Source: Nitrospirota bacterium
GTDB lineage: Bacteria; Nitrospirota; JACRHJ01
DNA length: 15,519 nucleotides
Assembly: GCA_021815285.1 (NCBI GenBank)
Contig: JAKAHE010000020.1
Location: 1 to 15,519, forward strand
Reading direction: 5' to 3'
A program made the translations under genes and the position numbers. The notes below the pieces were generated by a model. It was given only the letters and a program-made list of their open reading frames with translations. It had not been told where the DNA came from and searched no databases. The stretch's first letter is position 1; each line of letters begins with the position of its first letter. Shown here piece by piece: positions 7,132 to 12,154 of this stretch.

Positions 7132-7659
7132 GTGAGCAGGGCATACAAAACGGCGGACAGGCGCAAGACCCGCTCTGGCTCGGCAGGTCGCGGGTCAAAT
7201 GCGCCAATGGCGCCGCGCGAACTGGCATACAGGTATCTGGCGCTTAGGGACAGAAGCGAGAAGGAGCTGCGGGATTATTTTGGACGCAAGGAGATTCCGG
7301 GCGATGTGGCGGATGCGGTTCTCGAAGAGTTTAAAAATTCCGGCTACATCGACGACCGCCGCTTCGCCGCTTCGTATGCAAAGAGCTTAATCGAGCGCAA
7401 GGGGCTATCCCGTTACGCGCTGGCGATGGAGCTTAAAAGGAAGGGTGTCCGGCAGGATTATATCGACGGCGCGCTGGACGGGCTTTTCTCGGAAGGCGGC
7501 TGCGACGAGGATGGAATAGCCGTCGCCCTGGCGCAAAAGAAGGCCGCATCTATGCGCAACCTGCCGGAAGATAAGGCAAAAAGGCGGCTGACCGATTATC
7601 TTCGGCGGCGCGGCTTCTCCTTCGACACCATAAAAAAAGCCCTGAAGGCCCTCATTTAA
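7132..7659 (+). CDS. recX: Regulatory protein RecX
   Basis: RecX binds RecA filaments and limits RecA activity. The core reads LAYRYLALRDRSEKELRDYF, then GYIDDRRFAASYAKSLIERKG and LKRKGVRQDYIDGAL. It ends with RRRGFSFDTIKKALKAL. These are the tandem three-helix repeats of RecX. Three starts are possible in frame. GTG 7084 overlaps the pilT stop but has little Shine-Dalgarno. GTG 7132 is preceded by AAGAGGTG at good spacing and gives 175 residues. ATG 7207 starts just before the conserved core (150 residues). I chose 7132 on its ribosome site. The extra N-terminus is basic and of low complexity (KTADRRKTRSGSAGR), unlike the rest. Position after recA, with only pilT between, supports the assignment. 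Confidence 0.9.
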   Translation: MSRAYKTADRRKTRSGSAGRGSNAPMAPRELAYRYLALRDRSEKELRDYFGRKEIPGDVADAVLEEFKNSGYIDDRRFAASYAKSLIERKGLSRYALAMELKRKGVRQDYIDGALDGLFSEGGCDEDGIAVALAQKKAASMRNLPEDKAKRRLTDYLRRRGFSFDTIKKALKALI

Positions 7660-7662
7660 GAT

Positions 7663-7692
7663 TTGACTTTCTTCATAATATTCAAGTATAAT
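7663..7692 (+). promoter_or_regulatory. Strong sigma70 promoter for tatA
   Basis: TTGACT (7663-7668) and a perfect TATAAT (7687-7692) are 18 nt apart, directly after recX and about 30 nt before the tatA ATG. The surrounding 60 nt are AT-rich against a GC-rich background. This is the best promoter match in the window and separates tatA from the recA block. Confidence 0.75.
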
Positions 7693-7722
7693 TCGTAATA
7701 ATGTTTTGTTGGAGGTAAAATC

Positions 7723-7908
7723 ATGATTGACAATCTGTTTCGCCCGTTTCATCTCATCCTGATACTTATCATCGCCCTGCTCGTGTTCGGCCCCGGGAAG
7801 CTGCCCGCGATAGGCAAGGGCCTTGGCGAGAGCATCCAGAACTTCAAGAAGGCCATGTCCGAGGGCAAGAACGAGGAAAAGAAGGAAATCCCGGCTGACA
7901 CAAAGTAA
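7723..7908 (+). CDS. tatA: Sec-independent protein translocase TatA/TatE family
   Basis: TatA oligomers form the transport site of the twin-arginine pathway, which exports folded proteins such as cofactor-containing redox enzymes. The 61-residue product has a short N-terminal transmembrane helix (about residues 8-22, FHLILILIIALLVFG), the hinge FGPGKLP (22-28), and an amphipathic helix AIGKGLGESIQNFKKAMSEG (29-48). A charged KNEEKKE tail follows. GGAGGT lies 7 nt before the ATG. It has its own strong promoter and a strong terminator, so it is monocistronic; tatB and tatC are not in the window. TatA and TatB are hard to separate by sequence, but the GPGKLP hinge and short length favour TatA. 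Confidence 0.93.
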   Translation: MIDNLFRPFHLILILIIALLVFGPGKLPAIGKGLGESIQNFKKAMSEGKNEEKKEIPADTK

Positions 7909-7935
7909 CCGGGGCGGGACGGCAGGAAGGCAAGG

Positions 7936-7964
7936 GGCCAACGAGGCAGTGTGACGGGTTGGCC
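7936..7964. repeat. Inverted repeat in the tatA 3' untranslated region
   Basis: GGCCAAC (7936-7942) and GTTGGCC (7958-7964) form a perfect 7-bp stem with a 15-nt loop, 27 nt after the tatA stop. No T-run follows, so it is not an intrinsic terminator by itself. It may protect the short tatA message or be incidental. Confidence 0.4.
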
Positions 7965-8010
7965 GGAATCTCGCGGATAGTCGGCGTTTTATTGTATCTT
8001 TCAATATTTA

Positions 8011-8050
8011 AGGGGCAGGTATATTCATGCATATGCCTGCCCTTTTTGTT
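8011..8050 (+). terminator. Intrinsic terminator of tatA (possibly shared with the convergent citrate synthase gene)
   Basis: GGGCAGG (8013-8019) pairs with CCTGCCC (8036-8042). The stem continues inward through T-G, A-T, T-A, A-T and T-A to a 6-nt TCATGC loop, about 12 bp in total. On the plus strand TTTTTG follows at once, making a classical intrinsic terminator for tatA. On the minus strand the stem is followed by a broken T tract (CCTTAAATATTG), so it could end the convergent citrate synthase message less efficiently. Confidence 0.85.
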
Positions 8051-8099
8051 TCTCAATTCCCGCGCCTTTTAATCGGATTTCCCGCTCCCCGGGCGTCCT

Positions 8100-9257
8100 T
8101 TATGCCGCCTTACGCGTCCCTTCCCTCTCCGTGAGCGGCAGGTATTTGAGCCCGCGTTTCCCTGTATATTCGGATGTTGGCCGTATGAGCCGGTTGTCCG
8201 AGAGCTGCTCTATGATGTGGCTGCACCAGCCCGCCGAACGCGCCATTGCGAATATCGGCGTGTAGGTCTCAAGCGGCAGGCCGAGCAGGTAATAGACCGA
8301 CGCCGCAAAGTAATCCACGTTCGGCAGAAGACCCTTCTCACGCTTCACAACCTCTTCTACTTTCAGGGAAATATCGTGCCAGCGGCAATAGTTTTCAAAC
8401 CTGCATATCTCCTGGCTGGCCTCCTTGAGTATCGGCGCGCGGGTGTCCCCGTGCTTGTACACCCTGTGTCCGAATCCCATAATCCTCTGCTTTTTCGCAA
8501 GCTTATCCATTATCCACGCCTCGGCCATTTCCACGGAGCCAATATCGAGAAGCATCTTCATGACCGCTTCGTTCGCGCCGCCGTGAAGCGGGCCTTTGAG
8601 CGTCCCGACGGCGGATGTGATGCCGGAGTATATGTCGGAAAGTGTTGAAATCGTTACCAAAGCTGAGAACGAGGACGCATTGTATTCATGTTCGGCGTAA
8701 ATGATAAGCGAGGAGTCGAATATCCTCCCGGCCGGGCCTTCCGGCTCACTCCCGCGCATCATGTAGAGGAAATTCTCCGCCGAGGAGAGGTCGTCCCTTG
8801 GCTCTATCGGTTTTTTCCTGTGCGGGAGCCTGTATCCCAAAGCCACAAGCGTCGGCATTTTTGCTATTATTCTCACGGCCTTACGCAGGTTAGCGTCGAT
8901 GGAGTTATCCCACGCCTCGGGGTCGTAAAGCGCGCTTAAGGATATGCCCGTGCGGAGCAGATCCATGGAATGAGACCTCTGCGGCGCCTTCCGGTAGAGG
9001 TCTATAATCTCGCCGGGGACGGCCCGCTCAGACCTGAGCATATCCGAAAATTCCTTTAATTTTCCGGCAGTTGGAAGTTCTCCATACAGGAGAAGATAGG
9101 CCGTCTCCTCGTATGTGGACTTAACGGCCAGGTCGCGTATGTCGTATCCCCGGTAGGTTAAGGTGGCGCGCTCCGGGTCTATCTCGCAAATACTTGTTTT
9201 TCCAGCGATTATTCCTTCAAGCCCGGGGCTGTAGTTTTTCTGTTTTTCCTCTTCCAT
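8100..9257 (-). CDS. Citrate synthase / 2-methylcitrate synthase family (short bacterial type)
   Basis: This enzyme condenses acetyl-CoA (or propionyl-CoA) with oxaloacetate, the entry to the TCA or methylcitrate cycle. The 385-residue product has the conserved blocks PGLEGIIAGKTSICEID, YRGYDIRDLA (35-44) and ERAVPGEII. AEHEYNASSFS is at 188-198. Catalytic motifs are LHGGANEAVM (His225), GFGHRVYKHGD (His264) and LLPNVDYFAASVYYLLG (Asp315). The CoA/oxaloacetate region reads PIFAMARSAGWCSHIIEQ. Length and motifs match the dimeric short type rather than the longer E. coli GltA. The CitZ/PrpC choice cannot be made from sequence alone; no methylcitrate dehydratase or methylisocitrate lyase is adjacent, which mildly favours the TCA role. 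AAAGGAGG lies 6 nt before the ATG. It is monocistronic and convergent with tatA. Confidence 0.95.
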   Translation of the reverse strand: MEEEKQKNYSPGLEGIIAGKTSICEIDPERATLTYRGYDIRDLAVKSTYEETAYLLLYGELPTAGKLKEFSDMLRSERAVPGEIIDLYRKAPQRSHSMDLLRTGISLSALYDPEAWDNSIDANLRKAVRIIAKMPTLVALGYRLPHRKKPIEPRDDLSSAENFLYMMRGSEPEGPAGRIFDSSLIIYAEHEYNASSFSALVTISTLSDIYSGITSAVGTLKGPLHGGANEAVMKMLLDIGSVEMAEAWIMDKLAKKQRIMGFGHRVYKHGDTRAPILKEASQEICRFENYCRWHDISLKVEEVVKREKGLLPNVDYFAASVYYLLGLPLETYTPIFAMARSAGWCSHIIEQLSDNRLIRPTSEYTGKRGLKYLPLTEREGTRKAA

Positions 9258-9279
9258 ATCCGGCCTCCTTTATATAAAA

Positions 9280-9288
9280 AGTATAGCA
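9280..9288 (-). promoter_or_regulatory. Extended -10 promoter element for citrate synthase
   Basis: On the minus strand TGCTATACT (9288-9280) fits an extended -10 (TGnTATAAT with one mismatch), about 22 nt before the ATG. No good -35 hexamer lies at the usual distance, as is normal for extended -10 promoters. The transcript leader would be short. Confidence 0.5.
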
Positions 9289-9540
9289 GAATACGCCCTT
9301 CCCCGCGCCCGGTTTTTGGCACGAATCGGCCTGTTTTGGGGCGTTTTTCGCCGTATTTTCGATACCGGCGTAAAATCCGTGATTTTTTTATTGTAATTCA
9401 GGATAAATAACGAGTTACAGCTATTAACGATAGAATCTACTGAGAACGAACTTCACCAATCGTGCGTCAGCGGAATGGAACAATTCGGATAGGTATTGCG
9501 AGTTATTCCTAACAAAACGAGAGAGAACCAGAAAGAGTTT
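9289..9540. other. AT-rich intergenic spacer between citrate synthase and kinase genes
   Basis: This stretch lies upstream of citrate synthase and downstream of the kinase. From about 9375 it is clearly more AT-rich than the flanking genes. I see no convincing ORF, tRNA or U-tailed hairpin in it. Short loosely related words occur (AATAACGAG near 9405, GCGAGTTATT near 9497) but no strong repeat. It may hold citrate synthase control sites or decayed sequence. Confidence 0.4.
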
Positions 9541-11415
9541 TCACGCCGTTTTGCCCGCTTTCAGGTCTTCCGGGATGACAAGCCTGAACGTGCTGCCTGC
9601 GCCCTCCCTGCTTTCAAGCTCGACACGGCCGTTGTGCGCCTCCGTTACGGCCTTTACTATCGCAAGCCCCAGGCCCGTCCCGGCGGAGCGTGAACCTTTT
9701 GACGTCCGGTAATATTTCTGGAAAACCTTGGATTGTTCCGCCGCCGGTATGCCGGAGCCGGTGTCGCTTACGGATATGACCAGGAAGTTCCTGCCGTCCT
9801 GCACGGCCCTTTCCGCTTTAAGCGAAATATATCCACCATCAGGGGTATAGTTTATGGCGTTCTGGAGAAGGTTCGAGACGGCTCTCTGTATAAGCCTTGC
9901 GTCCAGGTAAATTGCCGGGACGTCAGGGGCGAATTCCGCCTCGAGCGTCTGGGCTTTCCTGGCGGCGAGGTTTTTAAAATCGCCGATCACGCCCTTTAAC
10001 GCCTCGCGCACATTGACAATGACAAGCTCCGGAGCAAGCCCGCCGGAGTTCAGCCTTGAATGCACGAGAAAATCCTCCACAAGCCGCCGCAGCCTCTCGC
10101 CGCTCCGGAGAATCGCGTCCGCCATCCCGGCAATTTCGTCGTCCACGCCGGTTTTCATTATGGATATAAGCTCCGCATTGGCAAGGATGGTGGTAAGCGG
10201 GCTTTTGAAATCATGCGTTATCATTGCCAGGAAGTCCGTCCTCTGCCGCTCCAGGAACCTCCTTTCGCTTACGTCGAGAGCCGTGCCCAAAATGGCCGGC
10301 CTGCCGCGATAAAGCGTGAATGCGGCCTTGCCCTCGACCTCGATTGGCGTCCCGTCTTTCTGAAGCCACAGGCCGTGGTATCCAAGCCCCAGATGCTGCC
10401 CGTCCAGCATGCTTTCTATTCCCTGCCTTGCCATCTCCCTCTGGTCCGGATGCACACACTCGAGCATGTCTTCCATCCCGGTCAGCTCGCCTGCCGAATA
10501 CCCGAGCATCTGCGCGAGCTCCGCGTTTACATACTCAAAACGCATATCCTGGATAAGGTATATGCCTATAAGCGCGTCCTCGGCTAAGGTTCTGAACTTG
10601 GCCTCGGACTCCCTCAGTTCTGCCTCGATTTTCTTGTTTTCGGTGATGTCGCGTGCGATTGCGGAATAGCCGGTTATCCTGCCGGAAGGGTTTTTTAATG
10701 CCGACATTGTCAGGGAAATATTTATAAGGTTGCCGTTTTTGTGCATACGCAGGGTTTCGTGGCTGGGTACCCGCTCTCCGCGCCGCAGGGCCTCGAAGTT
10801 CCGGTTCAGCTCTTCCATATGATCCGGCGGGACTATCATGGAGATATGCCTGCCTATGGCTTCCTCGGCTGTGTAGCCGTAAATCCTCTCCGCGCCGCGG
10901 TTCCAGCTGAATATATTGCCTTCGAGAGTCTTGCCTACAATCGCATCGGTCGAAGACTCAACTATGGCGGCCAGCCTTGAAATCGCATCTTCGGCATTTT
11001 TTCTTTCGGTAATGTCCCGGAGTATGCCGGTGAACATCCTCCTGCCTTCCACGCGCATCTCCGTCACGGCGAGGTCGAGCGGGAATTCGCTCCCGTCCTT
11101 TCGCCGCCCCTTCACTTCGCGGCCTATGCCGATGATTTTTTTCCGGCCCGTGTGAATGTAATGGCTTATGTAGGCGTCGTGCTCGGAGCGATAAGGCTCC
11201 GGCATGAGCATGCTTACATTTTTGCCTATGACTTCGGAGCTTTCGTAGCCGAATATTTTTTCGGCGGCGGGATTGAACTTTATGATGGCGCCGTCGTGAG
11301 TTATAGTTATAATACCGTCGAGGACGGTATTAACTACTGCCCGGTTGATCTCGCTCTCGAAGGCGGATTCCATCTCCTTGCCAGTCTTTTCAACAGGGAT
11401 TTCAGACTGTCCCAT
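9541..11415 (-). CDS. Soluble sensor histidine kinase with three PAS domains; first PAS is FixL-like
   Basis: A 624-residue two-component sensor kinase with no transmembrane segment, so cytoplasmic. PAS1 spans about residues 22-138 (LDGIITI, FNPAAEKIFGY, IGKNVSMLMPEPYRSEHDAY, then IIGIGREVKGRRKDGSEFPL). PAS2 spans about 145-260 (STDAIVGKTLEGNIFSWNRG, IYGYTAEEAIG). PAS3 spans about 270-386 (FEYVNAELAQMLGYSAGELTGM). Phospho-acceptor His401 lies in LAMITHDFKSPLTTI. The HATPase domain has NLLQNAINYTPDGG, SDTGSGIP, FQKYYR and GTGLGLAIVKAVTEAH. In PAS1 His79 falls where FixL has its proximal haem histidine, so gas or redox sensing is possible. No receiver domain and no adjacent response regulator exist, so this is an orphan kinase. 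GAGAGAG precedes the ATG. Kinase identity is certain; the signal is inferred. Confidence 0.96.
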   Translation of the reverse strand: MGQSEIPVEKTGKEMESAFESEINRAVVNTVLDGIITITHDGAIIKFNPAAEKIFGYESSEVIGKNVSMLMPEPYRSEHDAYISHYIHTGRKKIIGIGREVKGRRKDGSEFPLDLAVTEMRVEGRRMFTGILRDITERKNAEDAISRLAAIVESSTDAIVGKTLEGNIFSWNRGAERIYGYTAEEAIGRHISMIVPPDHMEELNRNFEALRRGERVPSHETLRMHKNGNLINISLTMSALKNPSGRITGYSAIARDITENKKIEAELRESEAKFRTLAEDALIGIYLIQDMRFEYVNAELAQMLGYSAGELTGMEDMLECVHPDQREMARQGIESMLDGQHLGLGYHGLWLQKDGTPIEVEGKAAFTLYRGRPAILGTALDVSERRFLERQRTDFLAMITHDFKSPLTTILANAELISIMKTGVDDEIAGMADAILRSGERLRRLVEDFLVHSRLNSGGLAPELVIVNVREALKGVIGDFKNLAARKAQTLEAEFAPDVPAIYLDARLIQRAVSNLLQNAINYTPDGGYISLKAERAVQDGRNFLVISVSDTGSGIPAAEQSKVFQKYYRTSKGSRSAGTGLGLAIVKAVTEAHNGRVELESREGAGSTFRLVIPEDLKAGKTA

Positions 11416-11442
11416 CGTTCTCTCTCAAGGGTTGCCTACATC

Positions 11443-11473
11443 ATTATAACACGATTCCGGCTTGGAAAATCAA
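11443..11473 (-). promoter_or_regulatory. Promoter of the PAS histidine kinase
   Basis: On the minus strand TGTTATAAT (11451-11443) is a perfect extended -10. TTGATT (11473-11468) lies upstream with a 19-nt spacer, longer than ideal. The -10 ends about 27 nt before the kinase ATG. Because the extended -10 is complete, the poor spacing need not matter. Confidence 0.6.
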
Positions 11474-11526
11474 TAGTTAATCAAAATCGCCGAATACCTC
11501 CAATGAAGGCGGGGCGATTTCCTGCA

Positions 11527-11586
11527 TCAATTAATTCTCTTTAATAATCAAAATGTTAATTGACAATTACACCCGCCCGATATTAA
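11527..11586 (+). promoter_or_regulatory. Candidate promoter/operator of the small two-gene unit
   Basis: TTGACA (11560-11565) is a perfect -35. The best -10 is TATTAA (11581-11586), spaced a short 15 nt. The -35 sits inside a perfect 13-nt palindrome, TAATTGACAATTA (11557-11569). An inverted copy of its left part, TCAATTAA (11527-11534), matches TTAATTGA (11556-11563) upstream. Such symmetry over a -35 is what a repressor operator looks like, but the region is AT-rich and chance is possible. Confidence 0.4.
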
Positions 11587-11622
11587 CCTTAAACTGAAGA
11601 ATAAGAGACAAGGAGGCATATT

Positions 11623-11919
11623 ATGCATATCCTGTTCTGTTCGTTAAATATTGCCGCTTTATGCGCCATTCTTTTCGCGTGGTATAAAGTCGCCGCCTTC
11701 AGGAGAAGGATACCGGGCGGACTTGTAAAGACCGCGTGCAACATCCTTAGCGAATTCATCGGTCTTTTTGCGTTCGGTTTTCTCGCCTTGATGTCTTTCC
11801 CGCTTCTCCCGCGCGAATACAGGGAGACACTCATCAGCCTTGTCTTTGTCAGCGGGGCGGTGTTTTCGATAGCCCTCGTCAATTTCTTCGGCAGTCTTGC
11901 CGACGACTCGGGTTTTTAA
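11623..11919 (+). CDS. Hypothetical three-helix membrane protein (98 aa)
   Basis: I do not recognise this gene. The product starts MHILFCSLNIAALCAILFAW and has three predicted transmembrane segments: about residues 2-24, 42-64 (EFIGLFAFGFLALMSFPLL) and 70-92 (LISLVFVSGAVFSIALVNF). A basic cytoplasmic-type loop, YKVAAFRRRIPGGLVK (21-36), lies between the first two. By the positive-inside rule that loop would face the cytoplasm. A good AGGAGG lies 6 nt before the ATG, and a candidate promoter stands upstream, so it is probably real. The stop is followed after one base by the ATG of a second small gene. The start overlaps no other gene, and the kinase gene upstream is divergent. A helper or channel-like role cannot be argued from sequence. 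Confidence 0.7.
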   Translation: MHILFCSLNIAALCAILFAWYKVAAFRRRIPGGLVKTACNILSEFIGLFAFGFLALMSFPLLPREYRETLISLVFVSGAVFSIALVNFFGSLADDSGF

Positions 11920-11920
11920 A

Positions 11921-12154
11921 ATGGACAGGGCCGAGGCGCTTAAGAAAATAACGTGGGATGTCCTGGGAAAGCGGCCGGGCAAGGGCTTTTATGTCAAGGC
12001 GGACCGCATGATAGACGATGCGGCGTGGTCAAACCCGTCGCTTTTGTCGGCGGCGAGGGGGATAGAGAGGATAGTCCGGCTTTTCGTAGGCGTGGAGGAT
12101 GCGCGTACGCTTCAGAAGAAATACAGGGAATTCTTTAAGAATCGATTATCTTGA
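11921..12154 (+). CDS. Hypothetical small basic protein (77 aa)
   Basis: Not recognised. The ATG at 11921 comes one base after the stop of the membrane-protein gene, so the two are almost certainly co-translated; a frame extension to 11897 would overlap that gene and is less likely. The product begins MDRAEALKKITWDVLGKRPG and later reads ADRMIDDAAWSNPSLL, ARGIERIVRLFVGVEDARTL and a basic tail QKKYREFFKNRLS. It appears soluble and mostly helical, with acidic and basic patches (DRMIDD, KKYREFFKNR). Its last 20 bp overlap the 3' end of the convergent P-type ATPase gene. No domain is assigned. Confidence 0.65.
   Translation: MDRAEALKKITWDVLGKRPGKGFYVKADRMIDDAAWSNPSLLSAARGIERIVRLFVGVEDARTLQKKYREFFKNRLS

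Noticed and set aside
5924..7228. 434-codon open frame antisense to the pilT-like gene
   Set aside because: Composition is rich in Arg, Gly, Val, His and Tyr, typical of a mirrored coding frame; pilT explains the region.
9317..9336. TGGCAC-like word suggesting a sigma54 -24 element
   Set aside because: No matching TTGCA -12 element lies at the required spacing.
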